A DNA stretch of 64,000 nt from Diaphorobacter sp. HDW4B (GCF_011305535.1 NZ_CP049905.1:4586001-4650000); one strand, 5' to 3'. Shown: positions 35,168 to 44,155, counted from the first letter of the stretch. Numbers and translations: made by a program. Notes: generated by a model from the sequence alone, not told the origin.

Positions 35168-36450
35168 TGTTCTGAGGGGAGGGCGCGATTTTGCGGCGGC
35201 ATGGAAACGGGCTGCTCCACAGCCAGCAAGGAGCGCGCGATGATGGGTTCGAATCGCCGCGTCCAGGAGATTTCCTTGCGGAAGGCTTGCAGTTCTTCGT
35301 CGGAAAACTGGCCCTGGGTATTTTCATTCCAGAGTTTCTTCCAGTCCGATTTTGCGTCTATGTGAATGACGCCATCCTTTTCGCTGCGATATTGCATCTC
35401 GCCGAAATCGGTGGACCATACGGGAATGCCGAAGCAGCGGTATTCGTAGTATTTGATCGGGTCGACTGCTGCGGTCAAATCATCGATGCGAAACGGAATC
35501 AGGCCGACAGAAAAATCATGGATGTATTGCATGACTTCGCTGTGGTGGATTTCGCCGATCATTTCGATATTCGGCGGCAGATTGGTGGGGCGTGGAATGA
35601 ACTCCGGGCCAATCAAACGTACGGTGGTTTGCGGCAAGGCCTTGGCAATCGACACGACCAGTGGCCAGTCGAACCATTTGGCGATGCTGCCAACATATCC
35701 GATGCAGCGAGTGGGCGTGCCGTGGCTTGTGTGCGGCAGGTCGGTCGAGAAATAGCCGTTGAGCACGGTGATCGCATCGCCGCGCAGGGACTTCAAATCA
35801 GCGCTGAGTGCGGAGGACGAGCAGTAGACATCATCTACTTTGACGCACAAAGCCTGCAGACGCTGACGCATCGAGACTCTGGAGATTCCGCTGTAGAACG
35901 CAGGGAAGTTGTCGAGCACATCGATGAACGAGCGCGCATGCGGCACCTTGTCGATGGCCCATTCGGCGAGCTTGCTGGGACGGCCCACGCCGATGACGCA
36001 ATGCGCCGAGTTTCTTGCAAATGCGAGCAGTCGATCACGCACAGGTCGCCATGCCAGTGCGTGGTTGATGGCGGCACTCATGGGCAGGGGCTCGATGGGA
36101 AAGGCCGTTGGCTGCAGCACGTCCACGCCAGCGAACGGTCGTTTAATGGGGGGCTTCTTGCGTTGCACCAGGCGTCTGAAATCCGAGATCACCGGAAAAC
36201 GCGTGGGGTAGGGGTCCACCCACAGGATGGCATCGAAGCCGTTCTTCGAAAAGGCTTCGGCCATGAAATGAGGGCGCTGCGCGTAGCTGTCGTAAGGAAC
36301 GGACGAAAAATAGATCAGGCTTCGCCGGTGTTTGGGCGAGGCCTTTCCATCGGACCTTGTATGCAAAGCGCTCATTTCTGATATGGCTGGGGTGTTCTGC
36401 TGCGGGTGTCGAGTGTCGGGTCGCTGGTGCTGCTGGTGCTTTTTTGTCAC
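35164..36450 (-). CDS. GT-B fold glycosyltransferase of the polysaccharide operon
   Basis: A protein of up to 428 residues with a GT4-like layout: an N-terminal acceptor domain (SLIYFSSVPYDSYAQRPHFMAEAFSKNG) and a C-terminal donor domain (CIGYVGSIAKWFDWPLVVSIAKALP, then GLIPFRIDDLTAAVDPIKYYEYRCFGIPVWSTDF), the P-K-YEY block contacting the sugar nucleotide. The GTG at 36450 overlaps the TGA of wecB, suggesting coupling. An ATG at 36375 would shorten it by 25 weakly conserved residues. No membrane segment is visible. Sugar specificity is unknown. Confidence 0.85.
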   Translation of the reverse strand: MTKKHQQHQRPDTRHPQQNTPAISEMSALHTRSDGKASPKHRRSLIYFSSVPYDSYAQRPHFMAEAFSKNGFDAILWVDPYPTRFPVISDFRRLVQRKKPPIKRPFAGVDVLQPTAFPIEPLPMSAAINHALAWRPVRDRLLAFARNSAHCVIGVGRPSKLAEWAIDKVPHARSFIDVLDNFPAFYSGISRVSMRQRLQALCVKVDDVYCSSSALSADLKSLRGDAITVLNGYFSTDLPHTSHGTPTRCIGYVGSIAKWFDWPLVVSIAKALPQTTVRLIGPEFIPRPTNLPPNIEMIGEIHHSEVMQYIHDFSVGLIPFRIDDLTAAVDPIKYYEYRCFGIPVWSTDFGEMQYRSEKDGVIHIDAKSDWKKLWNENTQGQFSDEELQAFRKEISWTRRFEPIIARSLLAVEQPVSMPPQNRALPSEQ

Positions 36451-37562
36451 GCCGTCTTGTCGGACGCTGCAAAAGAAGATTCGAGAATGCCGACAATGCG
36501 AGCCGCTGCCGTGCCATCGCCATAAGGAGACGCGCCGCGCGCCATGTCTGCATAGGCGGCTGGATCGCTCAGCAGGCGCTGAACTCGCTCGACAATGTGC
36601 TGTGTGTTGGTGCCCACCAGCTCGGCCACGCCAAAGGTCACGGCTTCCGGGCGCTCGGTTTCTTCGCGCATGACCAGCACGGGTTTGCCCAGCGCTGGCG
36701 CTTCTTCCTGGACGCCGCCCGAGTCGCTCAGGATGATGGTTGCGGCCTCCATGGCCGCGATGAACGACAGGTAGTCCAGCGGCGCGCAGAGTTCCACACG
36801 CGGGTGTTTTTCGAATTGGGCGCGCACTACGGAGGACACATTGGGATTGGGGTGCACGGGGAACAGCACTTCCAGTTCCGGATTCTTCTCCAGCAACTCC
36901 AGCACGGCATTGCAGATGTGCTGCAGCGGTTCTCCAAAATTCTCGCGCCGATGTGTGGTGACCAGCATCATCTTGCGCCCCGGCTCAATGGGGCGCGCCA
37001 CTTTGGAGGGGTGTTTGCGTGCGTCGAACAGCGCGTCGATCACGGTGTTGCCGGTGAGGAAAACGCTGTCGGCTGCAAGTCCTTCCTTGAGCAGATTGTC
37101 GGCGGAGGATTGTGTGGGGGCGAAGTGCCAGCGTGCGAGTCGGCCCGTCAGAACCCGGTTCATTTCTTCAGGGAACGGGTTCTGCATGTCATGGGTGCGC
37201 AAGCCGGCCTCGACATGTCCCACGGGGATGTGATGGTAGAACGACACCAGCGACGCTGCCATCACCGTGGTGGTGTCGCCTTGCACCAGCACGGCGCTCG
37301 GTTGGATTTCCTTGAGGCATTCGTCGAGTGCGGTAATCAGCCGTGCGGTCAACTCGGGCAAGGTCTGATTGGGGCGCATCAGGTCCAGATCGTAGTCGGG
37401 CTGAATATCGAAAATATCCAGAACCTGATCGAGCATTTCACGATGCTGTGCGGTGGCAATCACCACCGGAGTCAAATGCTTGGAATTGCGCAGGGCCTTG
37501 ACGAGTGGCGCCATCTTGATGGCTTCGGGCCGGGTTCCCAGAACGACTGCGATTTTTCTCAT
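36447..37562 (-). CDS. wecB: UDP-N-acetylglucosamine 2-epimerase (non-hydrolysing)
   Basis: The 371-residue enzyme interconverts UDP-GlcNAc and UDP-ManNAc, a precursor of many surface glycans. Signatures: VLGTRPEAIKMAPL at the N-terminus, VQGDTTTVMAASL, VGHVEAGLRTHD, NPFPEEMNR, LVTTHRRENFGEPL and ILSDSGGVQEEAPALGKPVLV. The start ATG 37562 matches the family, and GAGGAAG is upstream. It is the first gene of a five-gene minus-strand operon down to 29895, which implies that ManNAc or a derivative occurs in the exported polymer. Confidence 0.96.
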   Translation of the reverse strand: MRKIAVVLGTRPEAIKMAPLVKALRNSKHLTPVVIATAQHREMLDQVLDIFDIQPDYDLDLMRPNQTLPELTARLITALDECLKEIQPSAVLVQGDTTTVMAASLVSFYHHIPVGHVEAGLRTHDMQNPFPEEMNRVLTGRLARWHFAPTQSSADNLLKEGLAADSVFLTGNTVIDALFDARKHPSKVARPIEPGRKMMLVTTHRRENFGEPLQHICNAVLELLEKNPELEVLFPVHPNPNVSSVVRAQFEKHPRVELCAPLDYLSFIAAMEAATIILSDSGGVQEEAPALGKPVLVMREETERPEAVTFGVAELVGTNTQHIVERVQRLLSDPAAYADMARGASPYGDGTAAARIVGILESSFAASDKTA

Positions 37563-37890
37563 GCCAATGACTTCCTCGTGTATTGTTTTTCGAACCGTTC
37601 GGAGCATTGCGCCATCCATAATCGGATCAGCAAATGCCGTGTGGCGTTCTCCGTGCTCATCCCGAAATAAAAAACACGCTGCTGGATCGGGACGGTGAGC
37701 GACTTTACATTTTACTGTCCCGCGCTATTCAGGTTAGTGAATGGGGGTGTCGATCTGCCCATGTTTATACAGTGCGTAACATCTAAAGTGGATGTGGAAC
37801 AGTCGTTCTGCGTTTTCGCCGTCACGAGCACTTGTCTTTTTTGTCATTCTGTCTTTTGGCTATGGCATAAGTCATTAGACTCGCAGTTGA
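37563..37890. other. Intergenic region between wecB and the nuclease gene
   Basis: This 328-bp divergent intergenic region must hold the promoters of the polysaccharide operon and of the nuclease. I see no gene. It is more AT-rich than its surroundings and contains a 6-bp inverted repeat, CGGGAC (37688-37693) and GTCCCG (37717-37722), around an AT-rich 23-bp spacer that could be an operator. No promoter stands out clearly enough to annotate. Confidence 0.5.
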
Positions 37891-38847
37891 ATGACAGTCA
37901 AGAACAAAAAGAAGAAGCCCACCAAGCGCAAAGCGGCGGGCTCATCGATCTCCAGCCTTGTTTCCTCCACTCGTCGCCTCTGCCTCTGGTTGATCGGCTC
38001 CAGTGCCATCGCTACCCAGATTTCCAGTTGTGGGTTGATGCCCTGGGTGTTGGAGGAGCTGCGCCACTCATCACTCAACCCTCCGTTCAGGCTGCCGCCG
38101 ATTGCGTCCACTGGGCCTTCGACGGGCCATGCGCCTCCTGCATCCCCTGTCTCGTCGTCCAACGGGCAGGGCTTGTCGCCGACTCGGTTTGTGAGCTGCC
38201 CCGAATTCTTCGCGGGCGGGATTGCTCCGCGCGTGCCGTCGGCACCCAAGTTGCGCGAGCTTTGTTATCACGCGTTTGCGGTGCTGCACAACGGGAGCAC
38301 GCGCACGCCGGTGTTCGTGGCCGAGCGGCTCAATCGGCAGACAGTGCTGAATGCGCAAGGCGAGGAGCGCACGGATCGTTTCTTTGCCGATGCGCGTCTG
38401 CCTCGCAGCGAACGTTCGGAATTGGACGACTACAAAGGCTCGGGCTTTGCGCGCGGGCATATGGCACCGGCTGCCGACATGCCCACGCCCGAGGCGATGG
38501 CGCAGAGCTTCAGCCTGGCCAACATGGTGCCGCAGAACTCGGCGCATAACAGCGGGCCGTGGGCCAAGATCGAGAAGGACACGCGCAGCTATGCGCTGCG
38601 GGCCAAGGGTGATGTGTATGTGATCACCGGACCGGTGTATGAGTCGCCACGTCGGCAGACCATCGGGCAGGACCGGGTGAGTGTGCCGACGCAGCTTTTC
38701 AAGCTGGTCTACGACGCCACCACCAAGCGTGCGTGGGCACATTGGCAGCAGAACTCCGCACAGGGACAGGCCGGGCGGCCCATCAGCTATGGCGAGTTGG
38801 AGCAACGCCTTGGCATGGAGCTGCTGCCGGGCGTGGAGATCCGTTAA
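37891..38847 (+). CDS. Exported DNA/RNA non-specific endonuclease
   Basis: A 318-residue protein of the NUC1/Serratia nuclease family. The catalytic core GFARGHMAPAADMPT (about residues 185-199) holds the conserved R-G-H with the catalytic His, and NMVPQNSAHNSGPWAKIE supplies the metal-binding Asn. The N-terminus is very basic and then hydrophobic (RLCLWLIGSSAIATQIS), so it is either secreted or anchored with the nuclease domain outside. A Pro/Ser-rich linker follows. No immunity gene is adjacent, as expected for a housekeeping extracellular nuclease rather than a toxin. It converges on the 2-hydroxyacid dehydrogenase. Confidence 0.87.
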   Translation: MTVKNKKKKPTKRKAAGSSISSLVSSTRRLCLWLIGSSAIATQISSCGLMPWVLEELRHSSLNPPFRLPPIASTGPSTGHAPPASPVSSSNGQGLSPTRFVSCPEFFAGGIAPRVPSAPKLRELCYHAFAVLHNGSTRTPVFVAERLNRQTVLNAQGEERTDRFFADARLPRSERSELDDYKGSGFARGHMAPAADMPTPEAMAQSFSLANMVPQNSAHNSGPWAKIEKDTRSYALRAKGDVYVITGPVYESPRRQTIGQDRVSVPTQLFKLVYDATTKRAWAHWQQNSAQGQAGRPISYGELEQRLGMELLPGVEIR

Positions 38848-38856
38848 CGCTAGTGC

Positions 38857-39855
38857 TCAGGCCTTGGCGGCTGCGGCGGCGGACCAAGGCACTTCCTGCA
38901 ATGGTGCGCCGGTGGCGATGCCGCTTTGCAGATTGTCCAGCACCAATTGCGCCATGGCCTCGCGCGTTTCGTGGGTGCCGCTGGCGACATGCGGGGCCAG
39001 CACGATATTGTCCAACGCGAGCAGGCCGGGCAGGGGATGGGGCTCGTTTTCGAACACGTCGAGGCCCGCGCCTGCGATGGTGCCGTTGGTCAGCGCTTCC
39101 AGCAGCGCCTGCTCGTCGATCACGCTGCCGCGTGCGATGTTGATGACGAAGCCGTTTTTGCCGAGCGATTGCAGCACCTGCGCGTTGACCAGATGCCTGG
39201 TCCCTTCGCCGCCTGCTGCGGCGATCACCAGAAAGTCGCACCATTGCGCGAGCTGGTCCAGCGAGTCCATATACGGATAGGGCGAGCCCGCCACCGCACG
39301 GCGGTTGTGATAGGCCACTTCCATGCGAAAGCCCTGCGCGCGTTCGGCGATCTGCGTGCCGATGCGGCCCAGACCCAGAATGCCCAATCGCCTGCCCGAC
39401 ACCTTGGTGCTCACCCCAAAGCGCTCGCCTTGGGACCAGCGAACCGCGCGCACAAAGCGATCTGCGGCACTCAGTTGTCGGGCAGTATCGAGCAGCAGCG
39501 CAAACGCCATGTCGGCCACGCAATCGTCGAGCACGCCGGGCGTATAGCCTACGCGAACGCCGCGCGCGACAAGGCTTTGCTCGTCGAGTTTGTCGAAGCC
39601 CACGCCAAAGCTGCTCACCATGCGCAGATGGGGCAACGCGTTCACCACATCGGCCTTCAGGCCCATGTTGGCGGAGGTGACGAGGTATTCGAACTGCGCG
39701 CCCTGTTCGGCAAGAAATCTGGCGGCATCCGGTTGCTCGCTCAGCACGGTCACGTCATAAAGCTGCGCCAGTTTCACATTGAGCGAAGGCTGGGGCAGCG
39801 GGCCGATCTGCAGCACGCGAATGCGCGCGTCGGTAGTGGATTGCGTCGTTGTCAT
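38857..39855 (-). CDS. D-isomer-specific 2-hydroxyacid dehydrogenase
   Basis: A 332-residue NAD(P)-dependent dehydrogenase related to glyoxylate/hydroxypyruvate reductases. The nucleotide-binding motif GLGRIGTQIAERA is near residue 155. The active-site residues sit in a typical order: Arg in VINIARGSVIDE, Glu in DVFENEPHPLPGL and His in LAPHVASGTHETR. Family members reduce glyoxylate, hydroxypyruvate or other 2-keto acids. It is 85 bp from the next minus-strand gene (a dehydrogenase), with a hairpin between them, so the two are probably separate transcripts. Confidence 0.9.
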   Translation of the reverse strand: MTTTQSTTDARIRVLQIGPLPQPSLNVKLAQLYDVTVLSEQPDAARFLAEQGAQFEYLVTSANMGLKADVVNALPHLRMVSSFGVGFDKLDEQSLVARGVRVGYTPGVLDDCVADMAFALLLDTARQLSAADRFVRAVRWSQGERFGVSTKVSGRRLGILGLGRIGTQIAERAQGFRMEVAYHNRRAVAGSPYPYMDSLDQLAQWCDFLVIAAAGGEGTRHLVNAQVLQSLGKNGFVINIARGSVIDEQALLEALTNGTIAGAGLDVFENEPHPLPGLLALDNIVLAPHVASGTHETREAMAQLVLDNLQSGIATGAPLQEVPWSAAAAAKA

Positions 39856-39885
39856 CGCGCCATCATCGCGGATTCATGGCAACGA

Positions 39886-39919
39886 CCACGGAGCACAGAC
39901 AGGTGCCTGTGCTCCGTGG
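39886..39919. terminator. Strong hairpin between two dehydrogenase genes
   Basis: CCACGGAGCACAG (39886-39898) and CTGTGCTCCGTGG (39907-39919) form a perfect 13-bp stem with an 8-base loop, between the end of the alcohol dehydrogenase gene (39941) and the start of the hydroxyacid dehydrogenase (39855). The T-run (39924-39928) is on the plus-strand side, so for the minus-strand gene it would be a stem without a T-tail. Confidence 0.5.
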
Positions 39920-39940
39920 CAGGTTTTTGTTCTCAAGCGA

Positions 39941-40948
39941 TCAGAAGCTCAGGCAAACCTTGCCAAAATGCTTGCCAGCCTTCTGGTGCTCGAAGGCCGC
40001 TGCGATCTGTTCCAGCGGATATTGGCTGTCGATCACCGGCTTCCAGTCGAAGTTGTCGAGCGCGCGAATCATGTCCTGTTGGTCCTGACGGCTGCCGACG
40101 ATCAGCCCTTGCAGCGTCTGCTGCTTGCGCATCAGTTCGACGGTTGGAATGTCGCCCGCAAAGCCCGTCAGCACGCCGACGAGCGAGATATGGCCGCCCA
40201 CGCGGCAGGCGCGGATCGATTGGGGCAGGGTGCTCGGGCCGCCGACTTCGACGACGATGTCCACGCCGCGTCCGCCCGTGAGCTTGAGCACTTCGTCGCC
40301 CCACTTGGCATTGTCCTTGTAGTTGATGACATGGGACGCGCCCATGGCGAGCAACTGCTTTTCCTTCGCGGTGGACGAGGTCGTCGCGATCACGGTCGCG
40401 CCCATCGCGCGGGCCATCTGCAGCGCGAAGATCGACACGCCGCCCGTGCCCAACACCAGCACGGTGTCGCCCGCCTTGATGCTGCCGTTGATCACCAGCA
40501 TGCGCCATGCGGTGAGACCCGCTGTGGTGAGCGTGGCCGCTTCTTCATGCGTGTAACCCTTGGGGGCGAGCGTGAACGAGGTGGCGGGCGCGTTCACCAC
40601 TTCGCGCGCAAAGCCGTCGATGCCGTCGCCCGGTACGGTGGCGAAATCGGCAATCGTCGCGCGACCGGCCTGCCAGGTCGGGAAGAAGCACGAGACGACC
40701 GCGTCGCCCGCCTTGAACTCGGTGACGCCCGCGCCCACCGCAGTCACCACGCCTGCGCCGTCCGCCATGGGGATCATGCCTTCGCGCTTGCCGATGGGGC
40801 TGCTCACCACGCCGAGGTCATGGTAGTTGAGCGAGCTGGCATGCACGCGCACCTGGATTTCGCCCGCCTGCGGCGCGCCGGGTGTGGGCAGATCGACGAG
40901 CTTCAGGTGGTCCAGACCACCGGGGCTTTGCAGTTGAATGGCTTTCAT
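39941..40948 (-). CDS. Zinc-independent MDR alcohol dehydrogenase / quinone oxidoreductase-like
   Basis: A 335-residue medium-chain dehydrogenase/reductase. It has the substrate domain (SLNYHDLGVVSSPIG, MADGAGVVTAVGAG), the Rossmann motif VLGTGGVSIFALQMA and VEVGGPSTL, but lacks the Cys/His set for catalytic zinc (NYHD at the usual Cys site) and the four-Cys structural zinc loop. This places it nearer to NADPH quinone oxidoreductases than to true alcohol dehydrogenases. It is divergent from an HxlR regulator, its likely controller. AGGA precedes the start. Confidence 0.88.
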   Translation of the reverse strand: MKAIQLQSPGGLDHLKLVDLPTPGAPQAGEIQVRVHASSLNYHDLGVVSSPIGKREGMIPMADGAGVVTAVGAGVTEFKAGDAVVSCFFPTWQAGRATIADFATVPGDGIDGFAREVVNAPATSFTLAPKGYTHEEAATLTTAGLTAWRMLVINGSIKAGDTVLVLGTGGVSIFALQMARAMGATVIATTSSTAKEKQLLAMGASHVINYKDNAKWGDEVLKLTGGRGVDIVVEVGGPSTLPQSIRACRVGGHISLVGVLTGFAGDIPTVELMRKQQTLQGLIVGSRQDQQDMIRALDNFDWKPVIDSQYPLEQIAAAFEHQKAGKHFGKVCLSF

Positions 40949-41078
40949 GACAGGAGTCCTTTGCTTGGATGATGTATGGGATGACGCAATGGGTGGAAGG
41001 AGATTCCATCGTTCGCGTGCATGGGCTTATCTTGCGCGGTAAGCTTCAAAAAACCAAGAACCGACATATTTGTTGGGT

Positions 41079-41099
41079 AGTATTAAAAATGTAAGTATT
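41079..41099. promoter_or_regulatory. Possible HxlR operator
   Basis: The hexamer AGTATT occurs twice in direct orientation (41079-41084 and 41094-41099), 15 bp apart, in an AT-rich stretch directly before the HxlR gene in the divergent region with the dehydrogenase. It is a candidate binding site for the autoregulating HxlR protein, unproven. Confidence 0.3.
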
Positions 41100-41109
41100 G
41101 GGGTTCGAT

Positions 41110-41469
41110 ATGAAGCGATTGAACAGCAAAAGCGGTTGCTCCGTGGAAGTCACGCTCTCGGTCATGGGCGGCACATGGAAGCCCATCATCCTCTTCAAGC
41201 TGATGACGCAAAAGAAGCTGCGCTTCATGGAACTGAGCCGCGAAATCCCGAACGTCACCCAGCGCATGCTCACTCTGCAATTACGCGAGCTGGAGATCGA
41301 CGGCATCGTTCAACGCACCGTCCACGCGGAGGTGCCGCCGCGTGTGGATTACGAATTGACGGAGCTGGGCATGTCGCTCAAGCCGGTCCTGCTGGCGATG
41401 CGGACCTGGGGGATGAAATACGCGGAATTGCAGGAGCAAGGCGAAGCGGCTCTGGCCGTGTGTGATTGA
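41110..41469 (+). CDS. HxlR family transcriptional regulator
   Basis: A 119-residue winged-helix regulator: Cys near residue 10 in the canonical position before the first helix (KSGCSVEVTLSVMGGTWKPIILFKL), then RFMELSREIPNVTQRMLTLQLRELE and the wing HAEVPPRVDYELTELGMSL. In QorR, YodB and CatR this Cys senses quinones, diamide or aldehydes. Start ATG 41110 is used; a TTG at 41098 is in frame but unlikely. It abuts the convergent flavodoxin gene with no spacer. Confidence 0.92.
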   Translation: MKRLNSKSGCSVEVTLSVMGGTWKPIILFKLMTQKKLRFMELSREIPNVTQRMLTLQLRELEIDGIVQRTVHAEVPPRVDYELTELGMSLKPVLLAMRTWGMKYAELQEQGEAALAVCD

Positions 41470-41967
41470 TCAGAACACGCCGAGCGCCAAGCCCGAAGCC
41501 AGTGATTCGCCCAGCGATCGGCAGGTCTGCAGATCGGCATCGCTGATCTTTTTCTCGGCCTGAATGGCTTCTGGTGTCTGCGCGTGCGTGCAGATGATCA
41601 GCGGCTCGGCCACTTCCTTGAGTCGCCAACCCGTGGCGATACGTGCGATCTGCCGTGCGGCGTTGCTGCCGTCGCTGCCCGCGCAGATCAGTGAGAGATA
41701 AGGTCGCCCATTAATGCGATCGAGCACAGGGTAGTAGCAGCGGTCGAAAAAATCCTTCATCTGGCCGCTGATGGCCGCGAGGTTTTCGGGCGTGGCGAAG
41801 ACATAGCCATCGGCTTGCAGCACATCGTCTGGTTGCGCGTCATTCGCATGCAGCAGGCGCACCTGAATCTCGCTTTCCTGCAAGGCACCATCGCGCGCGG
41901 CCTCGGCCATCTGGTGGGTGCCGCCGGTCATGGAGTGGTAGACGATGAGCAGGGTTTTGCGGGACAT
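41470..41967 (-). CDS. Flavodoxin-like NAD(P)H:quinone reductase family protein
   Basis: A 165-residue flavodoxin-fold protein: FMN phosphate loop YHSMTGGTHQMAEAA (residues 10-24), GYVFATPENLAAISGQMKDFFDRCYYP for the isoalloxazine-binding loops and LICAGSDGSNAARQ. Such proteins carry out FMN-dependent two-electron reductions. Its stop codon lies next to that of the HxlR gene (41469), and the neighbouring quinone oxidoreductase-like gene suggests a small redox defence module. Confidence 0.85.
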   Translation of the reverse strand: MSRKTLLIVYHSMTGGTHQMAEAARDGALQESEIQVRLLHANDAQPDDVLQADGYVFATPENLAAISGQMKDFFDRCYYPVLDRINGRPYLSLICAGSDGSNAARQIARIATGWRLKEVAEPLIICTHAQTPEAIQAEKKISDADLQTCRSLGESLASGLALGVF

Positions 41968-42020
41968 GGTGTAGCAAGCATATCCCGCATTTACATCCCG
42001 GATTTTCTGGCTGTGTGCGA

Positions 42021-43499
42021 TCAGGCCGGTGCGACCTCTGAGCGTTCCGCTGACGCAGTCGCTTCAAGCGCCTTGCGCAACGACGAATGGCGGAAGCGGT
42101 AGCCGCTTGCCATGGCCTTGGCGGGCACGACGTTCTGGCCGTCGAGCAGCAGTTCCGACATCTCGCCGAGCAAGGTGCGCAGCACGCCTGCAGGCATCTT
42201 CATCCACACCGGCATGCGATGGACCGACGCCAAGGTGCGCGCAAACGCAGCCTGCGATGCGATGCCGGGTGCGACCGCATTGAGCGGGCCGTGCAGCACG
42301 GGCTCGGACATGGCATGGCAGATCAGGCCAACGAGGTCGTCGAGATGAATCCACGGCATGGCTTGCTCGCCCGATCCGATGATGGCACCCAGACCCAGCC
42401 GTGCAGCAAACGCCTGTGGGGGAAGGGCACCGCCGTCCGCACCGAGCACGATGCCGGGGCGCACGCAGACCACGCGGGTGCCGAGGGGTTCGGCGCGTTG
42501 TGCTTCGCGTTCGATGGCGGCGCACAGGTCGGATTGGAAGCGGCCGGGGTCGCTTGCGGCGGATTCGTCGATGCGCGCGTTGCCGTGCACCGTGCCGTAG
42601 TAGCCCACGGCCGATGCGGCGATCAGCACTTCGGGCTTGCGTTCAAGGCGCTCGATCAACGCCATCAGATCGCGGGTGATGTTCAGGCGGCTTTGCAGCA
42701 GCGTCTGGCGGCGACTCTTGGTCCATGGGCCGCCGAGGATGTTGGCACCGGCCAGATGAACGATGGCGTCGATGCGGGTTTCCGATGGAATGTCGTTCAA
42801 CCGTTCCGTCACCCAGACGCTGTGGCCAAAGCTGGCGCGGGCTTGCAACGGATCGCGGCTCAGCACGATGACGCGGCGACCTTCGCGCTGCAGTTGGCGC
42901 ACGAGTGCCGATCCCACAAAGCCGGTGCCGCCGGTGACGAGCACGGTCGATGCGCCGATGACTTGCGGTGTGCTGTGCGCGGCTTCGGGCTCGACCGCCT
43001 TGCCCATGTGCCATACGGCGATGGCGTTGCGGGCGCTCCAGGTCAGCACGCCGACCGATGCGAGCGTGCAGAACCAGCTCCAGAAGCCGTGGTAGGTGAA
43101 CACGAGTTCCGTCGGCATCTGCGCGGCAGCCCACAGCATGGGCGCGAGCAGGCCGATCAGCAGACCGTAGCTCACGGTGAGCACGGTGTGCAGCGCGCGC
43201 TCGAAAGGCGGCAGCTTGCGACTCTTGTCTTCTTCCAGAAAATCGGCGACGGTGATCACCATCTCGATCATCAGCAGCGCTGCGACCAGCACGGCCCACC
43301 AGCCCTGCAGTTGAATCCACGCAAACGCGAAATACAGCACGCCGTAGATGGCCTCGCGCATGGAGTGCAGGCGCAGCTCGTAGCGTGCCGATGCGCGCTG
43401 CGGCAGTCGCGCGTGCAGCTCGTGGTGCCAGAGATTGTCGAAGCCGCCCATCATGGTTTGCAGGGCGAGCACGCAGAAGACGAGTGTGGTCATGGTCAT
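42021..43499 (-). CDS. Membrane domain fused to TIGR01777 epimerase-like protein
   Basis: The 492-residue protein has an N-terminal part (about residues 1-160) with four membrane helices (TLVFCVLALQTMMGG, AIYGVLYFAFAWIQL, WAVLVAALLMIEMVITVADF, SYGLLIGLLAPMLWAAA) and a C-terminal SDR domain of the TIGR01777/YfcH type (about 190-492: TVLVTGGTGFVGSALVRQL, VHLAGANILGGPW, ASAVGYYG, RPGIVLGADGGALP). YfcH-type proteins resemble sugar epimerases but have no settled function. ATG 43499 has an AGAGGAA ribosome site. The DUF4166 gene begins the pair 29 bp upstream. Confidence 0.85.
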   Translation of the reverse strand: MTMTTLVFCVLALQTMMGGFDNLWHHELHARLPQRASARYELRLHSMREAIYGVLYFAFAWIQLQGWWAVLVAALLMIEMVITVADFLEEDKSRKLPPFERALHTVLTVSYGLLIGLLAPMLWAAAQMPTELVFTYHGFWSWFCTLASVGVLTWSARNAIAVWHMGKAVEPEAAHSTPQVIGASTVLVTGGTGFVGSALVRQLQREGRRVIVLSRDPLQARASFGHSVWVTERLNDIPSETRIDAIVHLAGANILGGPWTKSRRQTLLQSRLNITRDLMALIERLERKPEVLIAASAVGYYGTVHGNARIDESAASDPGRFQSDLCAAIEREAQRAEPLGTRVVCVRPGIVLGADGGALPPQAFAARLGLGAIIGSGEQAMPWIHLDDLVGLICHAMSEPVLHGPLNAVAPGIASQAAFARTLASVHRMPVWMKMPAGVLRTLLGEMSELLLDGQNVVPAKAMASGYRFRHSSLRKALEATASAERSEVAPA

Positions 43500-43528
43500 T
43501 TGGATTTCCTCTTTCTTCAAACTCAAAT

Positions 43529-44155
43529 TCAGATCTGTGGGTCGTTGAACACGCCGCTTTGATGGAAGGTGTGGCCCCAGAGGGGGTGGTGCATGTCCAT
43601 CGTGAAACGGAACTGGCCGGGGGCCACATCGCGGTGTTCGACGCGGCAGGTGCCGGGCGTGAGCCAGGCGGGAACGGAGAGGCGCAGCTTGCCGATCAGC
43701 AGAAAGTAGCCACGGCTGGCGAACACCAGCGCGCCGTCTTCGACCAGCACATCGAGGTGCATGGACAGGCCGCCCGAGGTGCATTCCTCCAGCCCGCCAT
43801 CGGGGCCCCGGCGCTTGGTGGAGCGCACGCTCTGGTTGCCCAGAATGCGCTCCCACACCACGCCGCCCGCGCCGTCATTGCGCACGTTCACCGTGGCCTT
43901 CACCGCATGCTTGCGTGATGCGGCGAGCGGGCTGCCCAGCAGGCTTGCCGCCATGCCGAAGACGCGGCCGATCAGCGATGTGCGCAACTCCATGTCGCCG
44001 ACGTAGCTCACATCGGCGTGGCCGCTGGCAAAGCGGCGGCGGATCGCGGGCGACAGCGCATTCCATTGGTCCGCAGCCACCAGTGCGGAAATATCCAGAG
44101 CGGCATGCACGGTCTGGCCTTCGGGAGCGGTGGTGGAGTGGTTTGGCGTGTTCAT
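43529..44155 (-). CDS. DUF4166 domain protein
   Basis: A 208-residue protein, as I recall matching the DUF4166 domain, often found beside or fused to TIGR01777 epimerases. Visible family-like blocks are ALSPAIRRRFASG, ERILGNQSVRSTKRRG, FASRGYFLLIGKLRLSVPAWLTPG and FRFTMDMHHPLWGHTFHQSGVF. There is no signal peptide. It is followed 29 bp later by the membrane/epimerase fusion, suggesting a shared function, perhaps in acting on a lipid or envelope substrate (inference). It is divergent from a sensor kinase, with tandem repeats between. Confidence 0.8.
   Translation of the reverse strand: MNTPNHSTTAPEGQTVHAALDISALVAADQWNALSPAIRRRFASGHADVSYVGDMELRTSLIGRVFGMAASLLGSPLAASRKHAVKATVNVRNDGAGGVVWERILGNQSVRSTKRRGPDGGLEECTSGGLSMHLDVLVEDGALVFASRGYFLLIGKLRLSVPAWLTPGTCRVEHRDVAPGQFRFTMDMHHPLWGHTFHQSGVFNDPQI

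Noticed and set aside
37695-38549. 284-codon plus-strand frame over the nuclease start
   Set aside because: Out of frame with the NUC1 motifs and without its own support.
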